A DNA stretch of 41,378 nt, from positions 1 through 41,378 of the forward strand of contig JAFUWY010000031.1 in assembly GCA_017477245.1 (NCBI GenBank), written 5' to 3'. How positions within the stretch are numbered: position 1 is the stretch's first letter; the number at the start of each line of letters is the position of its first letter. Of this stretch, positions 1 to 9,084 are shown one piece after another. The position numbers and the translations under genes were made by a program. Source of the stretch: Bacteroidales bacterium. Its GTDB lineage: Bacteria > Bacteroidota > Bacteroidia > Bacteroidales > UBA932. Under the pieces are notes generated by a model. It saw only the letters and a list, made by a program, of their open reading frames with translations, was not told where the DNA came from and searched no databases.

Positions 1-2821
1 CTCCCAGAGCAACGACCCGCTCATCCTCATCGACGGCGTCACCGGCACCCTGAGCGACATCCCTTCCGACCAGATCGAGAGCATTGACGTGCTGAAAGAT
101 GCCTCCTCCACCGCCATCTACGGTGCCCGCGGTGCCAACGGTGTCATCCTCGTGACCACCAAGGGTGCCAAGGAAGGCAAGGTCCGTGTCACCTACAGCG
201 GCTACGCCAAGTTCAACACCCCGACCAAGTACCTCCAGGCCCTCGGTCCCTACGACTACCTCTATTATGTCTGGGCCAACGCCTACGCGCACGACCAGTC
301 CTACGCCGCCGACCCGTTCACCGAACTCTACGGCATCGGTGACTACGGCGACATCAACCGCTACAAGAACGTCCAGCAGTACGACGTCCAGAAGGAAGTC
401 TACAACAGCTCCTTCTCCCACAGCCACGACCTCTCCATCTCCGGCGGCAACGAGTCCACCAAGGTCCTCGTCTCCGCCAACTGGAACGACGAGAACGGTA
501 TGAAGATCGCCTCCTGGCAGAAGCGCGGCAACCTCTCCTTCAAGATCAACCAGAAGATCTCCGACCGCCTCAACGTCGCGATGGACGTCCGCTACACCGA
601 CATGACCTCCTTCGGCTACGAAGGCACCGGCAGCCGCAGCGGTTCCGTCCTCTCCTCCTCCTACCGCTACCGTCCGATCACCACGGACATCATCCGCCAG
701 TACGGCAACCTCGACGCCCTGCAGAAGGGTGCCGTCGAGCAGTACGGCAAGGGTGTCCTCTGGGATGTCTACGACCCCGTCAAGCAGCTCCTCGACTATG
801 AGCCCGAGCAGCGCCGCCAGAGCCTGCGCGGCACCTTCTCCCTCAACTGGAACATCGTCAAGGGCCTGACCTACCACACCGACCTGTCCGCCAGCCGCGG
901 CTACAACCAGAACAAGACCTGGTCCGGCGCCATCCGCAACAACTACATCGACGACTCCACCGGCGAGAAGCAGCACGCCGGCGACGCCACCGTCTACCAG
1001 GGCAACTCCTGGCGGACCCGCTGGACCAACACCCTCAACTACGAGTTCGAGCCCAGCCAGGCGCACCGCTTCAACTTCCTGCTCGGCCACGAGGTGCAGA
1101 ACACCGGCGGCGACTCCATGACCATCACGGCGGACCACTTCCCCGCCAACTTCACCAAGGAGAACGCCTTCACGATGATCGACCAGTACGACGCCAGCAA
1201 GTCTACCATCACCCGCAAGTTCTACACGGGCTACAGCACCCCGGAGCGCATCCTCTCCTTCTTCGGCCGCGTCAACTACACGCTGCTCGACCGCTACCTC
1301 TTCACGGTCACCTTCCGTGCTGACGGTTCCTCCAAGTTCGCTCCGTCCCACCGCTGGGGTTACTTCCCCGCCGCCGCCTTCGCATGGCGCGCCAGCGAGG
1401 AGCCCTTCCTCAAGGACGTGAACTGGCTGAACGACCTCAAGTTCCGTCTCTCCTACGGTACGGTCGGTAACGACGGCATCAGCGCCGACCTCTGGTCCCA
1501 GTCCTGGCTCGCCAGCAGCGACTACTACTCCATCGGCAACGTCAAGCAGAGCGCCTACACGATCGGTTCCGCCATGGCGAACCCCGACCTGAAGTGGGAA
1601 ACCACCATCACCCGCAACTTCGGTATCGACTTCGGCGTGCTCAACGGACGCCTCTCCGGTACCCTCGACCTCTACTGGAACAGCACGAAGGACCTGCTGA
1701 TGAACATGACCCTGCCGGCCATCACCGGCTTCACCAGCACCTACGCCAACATCGGCCAGACCTCCAACAAGGGTATCGAACTGTCCCTCAACGCCATCCT
1801 CGTCCAGACCCGTGACTGGGGCCTGACCTTCGGCGGCAACATCAACTTCAACAAGAACAACATCGACGCACTCTCCGAGAACGTCACGCCGCTCTACGGC
1901 TCCTCCTGGTTCCACTCCGGCAACCCGGGCAACGACTACGGCCTGTTCGTCGGCCAGCCGGTCGGCCTCGTCCGCGGCCTCGTCTATGACGGCCTCTACA
2001 GCACGGACGACTTCAACTACGACCCGGCCACCCACATCTACACCCTGAAGGAAGGTATCCCCGACCTCAGCGGCAACATCGCCGGACAGTGGTACGAAAC
2101 CCAGAAGTTCGTCCCCTCCGGACAGACCGCCTATCCGGGCCTCCCGAAGTTCAAGGACCAGCCCAAATGGGACAAGGAGAAGAACGAGTATGTCTACGAC
2201 GGCATCGTCGATGACTCCGACTACACCGTGATCGGCGACACCAACCCGCTCTTCACCGGCGGTTTCAACATCACCGCCAACTACAAGAACTGGGACTTCG
2301 GCGCCTACTTCAACTACAGCGTCGGCAACAAGATCTACAACATCACCAAGCTCGCCACCCTCAACGGCTACAAGGAGTCCGGTCTGTTCGAGAACCACCT
2401 CGGCTTCATGAAGGACAGCTACAAGATCTACGACATCCAGGGCGGCCAGCTCGTCCGCGTGCATGATCCCGCAGCGCTCAACGCCCTCAACGCCAACGCC
2501 CAGTGGCCGCTCTGCACCAACGAGAACGGCATCATCTCCACCCTCGGCATCGAGGACGGCAGCTACCTGCGTCTCAACACCCTGACCGCCGGCTACACCG
2601 TGCCGAGCAGCAGCGCTTTCGCCAAAGCCCTCAACATCAGCAACCTGCGCGTCTACGCGACGATCTACAACCTTTTCACCCTCACGAAGTACTCCGGCCT
2701 CGACCCGGAGGTCAGCACCGCCCAGAACATCAACGGCGCCCAGTATCCGACGCCGGGTATCGACTGGGGTGCCTACCCGCGCGCCCGGTCCTTCGTCCTC
2801 GGTGTCAACGTCTCCTTCTAA
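1..2821 (+). CDS. SusC/RagA-family TonB-dependent outer-membrane receptor, 5'-truncated by the window edge
   Basis: This is an outer-membrane beta-barrel transporter that imports oligosaccharides using TonB energy together with its SusD partner. The frame is open from base 2 and has no start in the window, so the signal peptide, the carboxypeptidase-regulatory-like domain and the TonB box lie upstream. What is visible starts inside the plug domain: the SusC hallmarks 'LILIDGV', 'IESIDVLKDASSTAIYGARGA' (split across 82-147) and 'GVILVTTKG'. About 939 residues remain, followed by a barrel typical of the family ('LFTVTFRADGSSKFAP', 'NLRVYATIYNLFTLTKYSGLDPEV') and a C-terminal aromatic residue (VSF) as expected for barrel insertion. 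The SusD gene follows after 21 nt. The substrate cannot be read from the sequence. The uronate catabolic operon downstream makes a pectic substrate plausible, but that is inference. Confidence 0.95.
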   Translation, partial: SQSNDPLILIDGVTGTLSDIPSDQIESIDVLKDASSTAIYGARGANGVILVTTKGAKEGKVRVTYSGYAKFNTPTKYLQALGPYDYLYYVWANAYAHDQSYAADPFTELYGIGDYGDINRYKNVQQYDVQKEVYNSSFSHSHDLSISGGNESTKVLVSANWNDENGMKIASWQKRGNLSFKINQKISDRLNVAMDVRYTDMTSFGYEGTGSRSGSVLSSSYRYRPITTDIIRQYGNLDALQKGAVEQYGKGVLWDVYDPVKQLLDYEPEQRRQSLRGTFSLNWNIVKGLTYHTDLSASRGYNQNKTWSGAIRNNYIDDSTGEKQHAGDATVYQGNSWRTRWTNTLNYEFEPSQAHRFNFLLGHEVQNTGGDSMTITADHFPANFTKENAFTMIDQYDASKSTITRKFYTGYSTPERILSFFGRVNYTLLDRYLFTVTFRADGSSKFAPSHRWGYFPAAAFAWRASEEPFLKDVNWLNDLKFRLSYGTVGNDGISADLWSQSWLASSDYYSIGNVKQSAYTIGSAMANPDLKWETTITRNFGIDFGVLNGRLSGTLDLYWNSTKDLLMNMTLPAITGFTSTYANIGQTSNKGIELSLNAILVQTRDWGLTFGGNINFNKNNIDALSENVTPLYGSSWFHSGNPGNDYGLFVGQPVGLVRGLVYDGLYSTDDFNYDPATHIYTLKEGIPDLSGNIAGQWYETQKFVPSGQTAYPGLPKFKDQPKWDKEKNEYVYDGIVDDSDYTVIGDTNPLFTGGFNITANYKNWDFGAYFNYSVGNKIYNITKLATLNGYKESGLFENHLGFMKDSYKIYDIQGGQLVRVHDPAALNALNANAQWPLCTNENGIISTLGIEDGSYLRLNTLTAGYTVPSSSAFAKALNISNLRVYATIYNLFTLTKYSGLDPEVSTAQNINGAQYPTPGIDWGAYPRARSFVLGVNVSF

Positions 2822-2842
2822 TCATCTCAAGGAAAGAAGAAT

Positions 2843-4876
2843 ATGAAAAAGATACTTTACGCAATCGCTGCGCTCGCCGTCTGCTTCTCCCTCAGCCAGT
2901 GCAAGCCGAACGAATACCTCAGCGTGGCCTCGCCCAACAAGATGGACGACGAGTTCGTGACCTCTTCCGTGAGCGAGACTTTCAAGACGCTCGCCCAGTG
3001 CTACCGGACCTACCTCAGCGTGGCCGGCGGCGGCAACTACAACTGGAACGACTCCGCCTCCGACGCGGAATACTATCCTGAATACAACTCCGGCAACGGC
3101 CGTATCGGCTACCTGCATCCGGAGAACACGACCGTCAACTCCAAGAGCGGCCAGTTCACCAACCTGTTCACGATCGTCGCCCGCTGCGCCCGCATCGCCG
3201 GCATCCTCGAACAGAAAGACGAATTCAAGAGTGCCCATGATGCCGGCCAGGTCAACGACTGGACCCAGCTCTGGGGCGAGGCCTGGACCATGTGGGCCTA
3301 CTGCTACACCGAACTCGTGCGCCACTACGGCGACGTGCCCTTCGGCATCGAGAACTCCGTTGTGGACGAGGGTTACACCCTGACTTCCCGCTTCACCATC
3401 CTCGACGAGGTCATCAAGAAGCTCAAGGAAGTCGAGGGCAGCATGTACTACCTGGGCCAGGGCGGCATCCAGGCCGAGCGCATGTCCCGCACCTTCGCCA
3501 ACATGCTGATCGCCGAGGCCAACCTCATGGCCGGCGGCTACCAGACCCTCCGCACCGATGTGGACGGCCTCTATGAGGGCATCACCTTCGAGACCATGTA
3601 CACCAACAACAGCGACAAGGTGAATGCCATCTTCGCCCGTCCGACCAATTGGCAGAGCTACTACAAGGAGGCCCAGACCTACTTCCGCAAGGTCGTCTCC
3701 GGCGACGCCAAGGGAACGCTCCGCCTGGTCACCACCGACGACCGCGGACTGGGCAACCCCTACCAGCGCAGCCTCCAGTACATCATGGACATGCAGGTCT
3801 CCCCGGAATCCGTCTGGGAAGTCGGCAACCAGGCTCCCCTGCAGTCCGAGCGTCCCTACTCCCAGGGCCGCCCGTCCGACGGCGCCACCAAGAACGCCGC
3901 TCCCTGCAAGGTCTTCGCCGGCATCCGCGTGATCCCGACCGCCTACTACCAGATCTGGGAAGACGGCGACCTCCGCTGGGACGCCTCCGCCGTCGTGACC
4001 GGCTCCGACGGCAAGGGCTCCGAGGCCATCGTCCAGCTCATTTCCGGCTCCCGCCTCAAAGGCGGTATCGCCATCAACAAGTGGGACATCAACAAGATGG
4101 CTGAGCCGTACGTGGCCGCCTGCCGCAATTCCGGCATGAACTACGCTTTCTTCCGCATGGACAACACCATGCTCAAGCTCGCCCAGGTCGACTACGCCCT
4201 CGGTGACGCCACGGAGGCCCTGAGCCTCGTCAACCAGTTGCGCGCCCGCGCCGGCCTGGAAGGCCTCGGCTCCGTGGATGACTACGCCATCATCGACGAG
4301 TTCAAGCGCGAGTGCATCGGCGACGGCGACATCAAGTTCGCGGAGCTCCGAGCCGGCAAGTTCACCGAACTCGGCAAGGCCATGCGCGCCGAACTCAAGA
4401 CCGTCATCGCCGGACTCGAGAAGGACGGCTACTACACCTTCAAGAACGGCCGCACCATCTCCAACTATGTCTGGACCAAGCTTGTGGACCTCTCCGGCAA
4501 GAAGGTCGGCGTGAACACCCACAACCGCGTGGAGGGCGATCCCGCCCGCACCCCGGGCTGGCGCGGTGTCTATGACTACACCACCACGACCTCCAGCGGT
4601 GCCGTCGTCGGCGAGAAGCACAACCTCGCCATCGAAGGCCTGTTCGAGTACATCGACCCGGACGGCGAGCGCGCCAAGGCCCTCGAGGCCGACGGCTACA
4701 AGAAGACCGACTGGGGCATCGGCATGGTCAAGGAGAAGGCCAACATGTGGGACTACAACATGCTCTCGGGTATCGACGACTCCGACGTGCCTCTGTACTT
4801 CCACCCGCTTCCGCTGACCACCATCCAGCAGTCCAAGGGCCAGGTAACCAACGGCTACAGCCTCCCGCAGCAGTAG
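2843..4876 (+). CDS. SusD/RagB-family surface glycan-binding lipoprotein
   Basis: This is the extracellular lid of the SusCD transporter and binds glycan at the cell surface. The start gives a lipoprotein signal peptide with a lipobox at SLSQC (Cys20). At 677 residues it is longer than many SusD proteins (about 500-600). Helical SusD-like segments are visible, such as 'EAWTMWAYCYTELVRHYGDVPFG' (split here at residues about 147-169), and the C-terminal RagB part contains 'LAQVDYALGDATEALSLVNQ' followed by 'LRARAG'. It lies 21 nt after the susC stop and is the last gene before a terminator, so the two form the end of a PUL operon. Function follows from family membership; the ligand is unknown. 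Confidence 0.93.
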   Translation: MKKILYAIAALAVCFSLSQCKPNEYLSVASPNKMDDEFVTSSVSETFKTLAQCYRTYLSVAGGGNYNWNDSASDAEYYPEYNSGNGRIGYLHPENTTVNSKSGQFTNLFTIVARCARIAGILEQKDEFKSAHDAGQVNDWTQLWGEAWTMWAYCYTELVRHYGDVPFGIENSVVDEGYTLTSRFTILDEVIKKLKEVEGSMYYLGQGGIQAERMSRTFANMLIAEANLMAGGYQTLRTDVDGLYEGITFETMYTNNSDKVNAIFARPTNWQSYYKEAQTYFRKVVSGDAKGTLRLVTTDDRGLGNPYQRSLQYIMDMQVSPESVWEVGNQAPLQSERPYSQGRPSDGATKNAAPCKVFAGIRVIPTAYYQIWEDGDLRWDASAVVTGSDGKGSEAIVQLISGSRLKGGIAINKWDINKMAEPYVAACRNSGMNYAFFRMDNTMLKLAQVDYALGDATEALSLVNQLRARAGLEGLGSVDDYAIIDEFKRECIGDGDIKFAELRAGKFTELGKAMRAELKTVIAGLEKDGYYTFKNGRTISNYVWTKLVDLSGKKVGVNTHNRVEGDPARTPGWRGVYDYTTTTSSGAVVGEKHNLAIEGLFEYIDPDGERAKALEADGYKKTDWGIGMVKEKANMWDYNMLSGIDDSDVPLYFHPLPLTTIQQSKGQVTNGYSLPQQ

Positions 4877-4898
4877 TCGCCCGGCAGGACTGACCGAA

Positions 4899-4973
4899 CG
4901 TCATTCGCCGGCTTGATCTTTCGTCATTCGCCGGCTTGATCTTTCGTCATTCGCCGGCCCCGACCGGCGAATC
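4899..4973 (+). repeat. REP-like palindromic repeat, two truncated copies plus one full unit
   Basis: Three copies of CGTCATTCGCCGG begin at 4899, 4922 and 4945, a 23-nt period. The first two continue with CTTGATCTTT and are truncated. The third (4945-4973) is a full unit in which TTCGCCGG and CCGGCGAA can form a hairpin. Related units occur inside the omega-amidase gene (8482-8553), and a variant lies after the propeller gene (38583-38630). The element is dispersed and mostly extragenic, so I call it REP-like. Confidence 0.75.
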
Positions 4974-4978
4974 CCCCA

Positions 4979-5013
4979 GGAACCCGCACCCGACCGGTGC
5001 GGGTTCCCTTTTT
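4979..5013 (+). terminator. Rho-independent terminator after the first susCD pair
   Basis: A perfect 12-bp stem (GGAACCCGCACC, 4979-4990, with GGTGCGGGTTCC, 4996-5007) and a 5-nt loop are followed by C and five T. It separates the susCD unit from the kdgK operon. Confidence 0.9.
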
Positions 5014-5016
5014 GTG

Positions 5017-5047
5017 TTAGGATAGTTGCGAAAAATGATTATATTTG
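5017..5047 (+). promoter_or_regulatory. Bacteroidota-type promoter for the kdgK operon
   Basis: TATATTTG at 5040-5047 is an exact match to the -7 consensus TAnnTTTG. A weak -33 candidate, TTAG at 5017-5020 (consensus TTTG), lies 19 nt upstream. The start codon is 33 nt downstream of the -7 box. The promoter begins directly after the preceding terminator, which supports an independent transcription unit. Confidence 0.65.
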
Positions 5048-5080
5048 TAGACTGCGAAAAAGAAACCAATTTCAATCCAT

Positions 5081-6106
5081 ATGTCAAAAGTTATCACCTT
5101 CGGAGAAATCATGCTGCGGCTCAGCCCTTCCGGAAATGACCGATTCATCCAGACTGATTCCTTCCGCATCATTCCCGGAGGCGGGGAGGCCAACGTGGCC
5201 GTCAGCCTCGCCAATTACGGCCATGACGCCTACTACGTGAGCAAACTGCCCAAGCACGAAATCGGCCAGATCGCCGTGAACGCCCTCCGCCGCTACGGTG
5301 TCAAGACCGACTACATCGCCCGCGGCGGCGACCGTATCGGCCTCTATTACGCCGAGACCGGCGCCTCCATGCGCCCGTCCAAGGTCATCTATGACCGCGC
5401 GCATTCCGCCATCGCCGAGGCCGACCCCGCCGACTTCGATTTCGACGCCATCATGGAGGGAGCCGCCTGGTTCCACTGGTCCGGCATCTCCCCCGCCATC
5501 TCGGACAAGGCCGCCGAGCTCACCCGCCTCGCCTGCGAGGCTGCCAAGCGCCACGGCGTCACCGTGTCCGTGGACCTCAACTTCCGCAAGAAACTCTGGA
5601 CCTCCGAGAAGGCCATCTCCATCATGCGCCCGCTCATGAAATACGTGGACGTCTGCATCGGCAATGAGGAAGACGCCGAGCTGTGCCTCGGCTTCAAGCC
5701 GGACGCCGACGTTGAGGGCGGCAAAACCGACGCCGCCGGCTACGAAGGCATCTTTAGGCAGATGCGCGAGGAGTTCGGCTTCAAGTACGTCGTCAGCACC
5801 CTGCGCGAGAGCTTCAGCGCCACGCACAACGGCTGGAAGGCCCTGATCTACGACGGCAAGGAGTTCTACCAGAGTAAGCGCTACGAGATCAACCCCATCA
5901 TCGACCGCGTCGGCGGCGGCGACTCCTTCTCCGGCGGCCTCATCCACGGCATGCTCAAATACCCCGGCGACCAGGCCTCCGCGCTGGAATTCGCCGTCGC
6001 GGCATCCGCCCTCAAGCACACGATTAACGGCGACTTCAACCTTGTCAGCGAAGCCGAGGTCCTCAGCCTCGCCGGCGGCAATGCGAACGGTCGCGTACAG
6101 AGATAA
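5081..6106 (+). CDS. kdgK: 2-dehydro-3-deoxygluconokinase (KDG kinase), PfkB family
   Basis: The enzyme phosphorylates 2-keto-3-deoxygluconate (KDG) with ATP to give KDPG in the cytoplasm, the step before aldol cleavage in hexuronate breakdown. The 341-residue length fits the PfkB/ribokinase fold. The N-terminal PfkB signature is at residues about 33-47 (GGGEANVAVSLANYG) and the C-terminal one is RVGGGDSFSGG at about 276-286, with the catalytic base as Asp281. The next gene is an Eda-type KDPG aldolase 6 nt downstream, which makes the KDG assignment much firmer than the family alone. A promoter at 5040-5047 precedes it. The main alternative is another sugar kinase of the PfkB family, which the context argues against. 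Confidence 0.92.
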   Translation: MSKVITFGEIMLRLSPSGNDRFIQTDSFRIIPGGGEANVAVSLANYGHDAYYVSKLPKHEIGQIAVNALRRYGVKTDYIARGGDRIGLYYAETGASMRPSKVIYDRAHSAIAEADPADFDFDAIMEGAAWFHWSGISPAISDKAAELTRLACEAAKRHGVTVSVDLNFRKKLWTSEKAISIMRPLMKYVDVCIGNEEDAELCLGFKPDADVEGGKTDAAGYEGIFRQMREEFGFKYVVSTLRESFSATHNGWKALIYDGKEFYQSKRYEINPIIDRVGGGDSFSGGLIHGMLKYPGDQASALEFAVAASALKHTINGDFNLVSEAEVLSLAGGNANGRVQR

Positions 6107-6112
6107 ACGATT

Positions 6113-6778
6113 ATGGCAAAGTACACCAAACTGCAAGTCATCCAGGCCATGAAGGAGACCGGCATGGTCCCGGTCTTCTACAACGGCAACCTCGAGACCG
6201 CCAAGCAGGTCGTCAAGGCCTGCTACGAGGGCGGCGTCCGCGCCTTCGAATTCGCCAACCGCGGCGACTTCGCGCAGGAAGTCTTCGGCGAGCTCGTCAA
6301 GTTCGCGAACAAGGAGCTTCCGGGCATGATCATGGGTATCGGCACCGTCGTCGACGCCCCCACCGCGGCCCTCTACATCCAGCTCGGCGCCAACTTCGTC
6401 GTCGGCCCGATGTTCAACCCCGAGATCGCCCCGGTCTGCAACCGCCGGCTCATCCCCTACTGCCCCGGCTGCGCCACGGCCTCCGAGGTCGGTGCCGCCC
6501 AGGCGGCCGGATGCGACATCTGCAAGGTCTTCCCCGGCGACGTGCTCGGCCCGGCATTCGTCAAGGGCGTGCGCGCCCCGATGCCCTGGAGCCAGCTGAT
6601 GGTCACGGGCGGCGTGAAGCCCGAGAAGGCCAACCTCGAGGCCTGGTTCAAGGCCGGCGTGACCTGCGTCGGCATGGGATCCAACCTCTTCCCGAAGGAC
6701 GTCATCGCCGCCGGCGAATGGTCCAAGATCACCGAACTCTGCAAGAATGCCCTGCAAATCATCAAAGAAGTAAGATAA
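6113..6778 (+). CDS. eda: KDPG / 4-hydroxy-2-oxoglutarate aldolase
   Basis: This class I aldolase cleaves 2-keto-3-deoxy-6-phosphogluconate into pyruvate and glyceraldehyde-3-phosphate. The length (221 residues) and the single TIM-barrel layout are typical. The Schiff-base lysine is Lys138 in [11 protein letters not shown], and the general-acid/base glutamate is Glu46 in RAFEFANRG. Other family segments are MGIGTVVD and GPMFNPEIA, and the phosphate-binding end VTGGV...[12 protein letters not shown]. It starts 6 nt after kdgK and its stop is 1 nt before the transporter start, so the three genes are one transcript. It takes the product of KdgK. Confidence 0.95.
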   Translation: MAKYTKLQVIQAMKETGMVPVFYNGNLETAKQVVKACYEGGVRAFEFANRGDFAQEVFGELVKFANKELPGMIMGIGTVVDAPTAALYIQLGANFVVGPMFNPEIAPVCNRRLIPYCPGCATASEVGAAQAAGCDICKVFPGDVLGPAFVKGVRAPMPWSQLMVTGGVKPEKANLEAWFKAGVTCVGMGSNLFPKDVIAAGEWSKITELCKNALQIIKEVR

Positions 6779-6779
6779 A

Positions 6780-8234
6780 ATGGCAAGCACACAACAAAAA
6801 CTGATGACCAACTGGCGCTGGTGGCTCTGCTCGCTGCTCTTCGTGGCGACGACCGTCAACTACCTCGACCGCCAGGTCCTCTCGCTCACCTACGAGGAAT
6901 TCATCAAGCCTGAATTCCACTGGACGGATGCCCACTACGGCACCATCACTTCCTTCTTCTCCATCTTCTACGCCATCTGCTGCCTGTTCGCGGGCAAGTT
7001 CGTGGACTGGATGGGCACCAAGAAGGGCTACCTCATCTCCATCGGCGTCTGGTCCGCCGGCGCGTGCCTCCACGCCGCCTGCGGCTGGGCTACGGCCCAC
7101 ATCACCGGTCTGGACAGCGTCGCCGCCATGCGTGCCGTCGAAGCCGGCAGCAAGGCCGCCCTCGCGATCTCCACGACTTCCGTCTACCTGTTCCTGCTCT
7201 GCCGCGGTATCCTCGCCCTCGGTGAGGCCGGCAACTTCCCCGCCGCCATCAAGGTGACGGCCGAGTACTTCCCGAAGAAGGACCGCGCCTTCGCTACCTC
7301 CATCTTCAACGCCGGCGCTTCCGTCGGTGCGCTCGCCGCTCCGCTCGTGATCCCGCCGCTGGCCGTCAAGTTCGGCTGGGAGTGGGCTTTCATCATCATC
7401 GGTGCCCTTGGTTTCCTCTGGATGTTCTTCTGGGCCTTCATGTATGAGAAGCCGGAGAAGAGCAAGCACGTCAACGAAGCCGAGCTCGAGTACATCCACC
7501 AGGACGACGCCGCCGAGGCCGCCGAGAAGGCCGCCATCGCCGAGCAGAAGGCCATCCCGATGCTGCAGTGCTTCAAGTACAAGCAGACCTGGGCCTTCAT
7601 CGTCGGCAAGTTCTTCACCGACGGTGTGTGGTGGTTCTTCCTGTTCTGGGCTCCTTCCTACTTCTCCAACCAGTTCAACGCCCCGGCGACCTCCGGTCTG
7701 GGCCAGGGCCTGATCTTCACGCTCTACGCCATCGTGACCGTGATCTCCATCTTCGGCGGCTACCTCCCGAAGATCTTCGTGGAGAAGAAGGGCATGAACC
7801 CGTATGCGGGCCGTATGCTCGCGATGCTCATCTTCGCGTTCTTCCCGATCGCCGCGCTCTTCGCGCAGCCGCTGGGTATCCACTTCAACACCCCCTGGTG
7901 GCCGGCCATCCTGATCGGTCTCGCCGGTGCGGGACACCAGGCCTGGAGCGCCAACCTCTTCTCCACCATCGGTGACATGTTCCCGAAGAGCACCATCGCC
8001 ACCATCACCGGTATCGGTGCCATGGCGGGCGGCGTCGGCTCCATGATCATCCAGAAAGTGGCGGGTAACCTCTTCACCCACGCCGAGCAGATGGGTTCCG
8101 CCTTCCACTTCCTCGGATTCGAAGGCAAGCCTGCCGGCTACTTCATCATGTTCTGCTTCTGCGGTGTCGCCTACCTCATCGCCTGGAGCATCATGAAGGC
8201 CCTCGTGCCGAAGTACAAGCCCATCGAGGTCTAA
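6780..8234 (+). CDS. MFS transporter, anion:cation symporter family, probable hexuronate (ExuT-like) permease
   Basis: This is an inner-membrane secondary transporter of 484 residues with about 12 hydrophobic helices. The opening motif VNYLDRQVLSL (about residues 27-37) is characteristic of the ExuT/GarP branch of the anion:cation symporter family. A long charged loop (about residues 222-260, rich in E, K and A) joins the two halves. Its place one nucleotide after eda, in an operon with kdgK, suggests import of uronates or KDG-type sugars. The exact substrate cannot be read from the sequence. The stop overlaps the next start (TAATG). Confidence 0.88.
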   Translation: MASTQQKLMTNWRWWLCSLLFVATTVNYLDRQVLSLTYEEFIKPEFHWTDAHYGTITSFFSIFYAICCLFAGKFVDWMGTKKGYLISIGVWSAGACLHAACGWATAHITGLDSVAAMRAVEAGSKAALAISTTSVYLFLLCRGILALGEAGNFPAAIKVTAEYFPKKDRAFATSIFNAGASVGALAAPLVIPPLAVKFGWEWAFIIIGALGFLWMFFWAFMYEKPEKSKHVNEAELEYIHQDDAAEAAEKAAIAEQKAIPMLQCFKYKQTWAFIVGKFFTDGVWWFFLFWAPSYFSNQFNAPATSGLGQGLIFTLYAIVTVISIFGGYLPKIFVEKKGMNPYAGRMLAMLIFAFFPIAALFAQPLGIHFNTPWWPAILIGLAGAGHQAWSANLFSTIGDMFPKSTIATITGIGAMAGGVGSMIIQKVAGNLFTHAEQMGSAFHFLGFEGKPAGYFIMFCFCGVAYLIAWSIMKALVPKYKPIEV

Positions 8235-9067
8235 TGAAGATCTGTCTTCTCCAACACGATATCGCCTGGGGGGATCCCCAGGCGAATTGTGTTCATCTGG
8301 ACGCCTTGCTCGCCACGGCGCCGCAGGCGGACCTGTATGTCCTGCCGGAGATGTTCTCTACGGGCTTCGCCACCCTGCCCGGCGCCACCGTGGAGCACGG
8401 TGAGCCCTGCACGGGTCTCGCGTGGATGCAGCGCAAGGCAGCGGCGCTCGGCGCCGCCCTCGCCGGCAGCATCGCGCTGGAGATTCGCCGGTCGGAGCCT
8501 GCGAATGACGGGGGGAAAGGCAGGTCGTCATTCGCCGGCTTGACCGGCGAATCTTCCGCCTCCTGCGTCAACCGCTTCTACTTCGTCTACCCCGACGGAC
8601 ACTACGTCCAGTACGACAAGCGCCACCTGTTCGGCTACGGCGGCGAAGGCGAGCGCTTCCGGGGCGGCGACGAGCGCGTGGTCGTCGAGTACGGCGGCGT
8701 ACGCTTCCTGCCGGCGGTCTGCTACGACCTGCGCTTCCCCGTGTGGCTGCGCAGCCGGGACGACTACGACGCCATCCTGCTGGTGGCCAGCTGGCCGGAC
8801 GTGCGGCGCTTCGCGTGGGACACGCTCGCCCGCGCCCGTGCCATCGAGAACGCCTGCTACGTCGCCGCGGTCAACCGCGTGGGCGAGGACCCCGCCTGCA
8901 AGTACAACGGCGGCACGGCCCTGATCGGCCCCTACGGCGAGACCCTCGCCGCCGCGCCGGACGGGCAGGAAGCCCTGGTCTGCGGCGAGATCGACCTGCA
9001 GCGCCTCGCCGACTACCACGCCAAGTTCCCCGTCCTGCAAGACGCCGACGCGTTCGACATCCGTTAA
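8234..9067 (+). CDS. Carbon-nitrogen hydrolase, omega-amidase (YafV/NIT2-like), with an in-frame repeat insertion
   Basis: This nitrilase-superfamily amidase is expected to hydrolyse alpha-ketoglutaramate or alpha-ketosuccinamate to the keto acid and ammonia. The catalytic triad is visible: Glu39 (VLPEMFSTGF), Lys129 (YDKRHLFGYGGE) and Cys163 (PAVCYDLRFP). The protein has 277 residues, while E. coli YafV has about 256. The difference is explained by residues about 84-107, encoded by an inverted pair of REP-like repeats (8482-8553, 72 nt, in frame) between ALAGSIALE and the NRFYFVYPDG strand. Removing it leaves about 253 residues. The start codon overlaps the transporter stop by 1 nt, so it is translated with the kdgK operon although its role in uronate use is not obvious. 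Whether the enlarged protein is active is unknown. Confidence 0.88.
   Translation: MKICLLQHDIAWGDPQANCVHLDALLATAPQADLYVLPEMFSTGFATLPGATVEHGEPCTGLAWMQRKAAALGAALAGSIALEIRRSEPANDGGKGRSSFAGLTGESSASCVNRFYFVYPDGHYVQYDKRHLFGYGGEGERFRGGDERVVVEYGGVRFLPAVCYDLRFPVWLRSRDDYDAILLVASWPDVRRFAWDTLARARAIENACYVAAVNRVGEDPACKYNGGTALIGPYGETLAAAPDGQEALVCGEIDLQRLADYHAKFPVLQDADAFDIR
8482..8553. repeat. Inverted pair of REP-like units inside a coding sequence
   Basis: A forward unit at 8526-8553 (CGTCATTCGCCGG...GGCGAATC) matches the unit at 4945-4973. A reverse-complement copy at 8482-8510 carries a few mismatches and one extra base. The pair plus spacer spans 72 nt, exactly 24 codons, so the reading frame is kept. 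Confidence 0.85.
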
Positions 9068-9084
9068 GCTTGATTAACAGGCAA

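Noticed and set aside
2822-4804. Long minus-strand open frame opposite the first susD gene, and similar ones opposite kdgK/eda (5084-6859), GH2 (11498-14185 and 19295-21748) and pnp (38625-41207)
   Set aside because: They mirror strong, recognisable genes and have the Val/Ala/Asp/Gly/His-rich composition expected from the antisense of GC-rich coding DNA. None has a recognisable domain.
4899-4973. Possible CRISPR-like array in the tandem CGTCATTCGCCGG copies
   Set aside because: There are only three copies at a 23-nt period without unique spacers, and no cas gene is near. The unit recurs elsewhere as a palindromic element.
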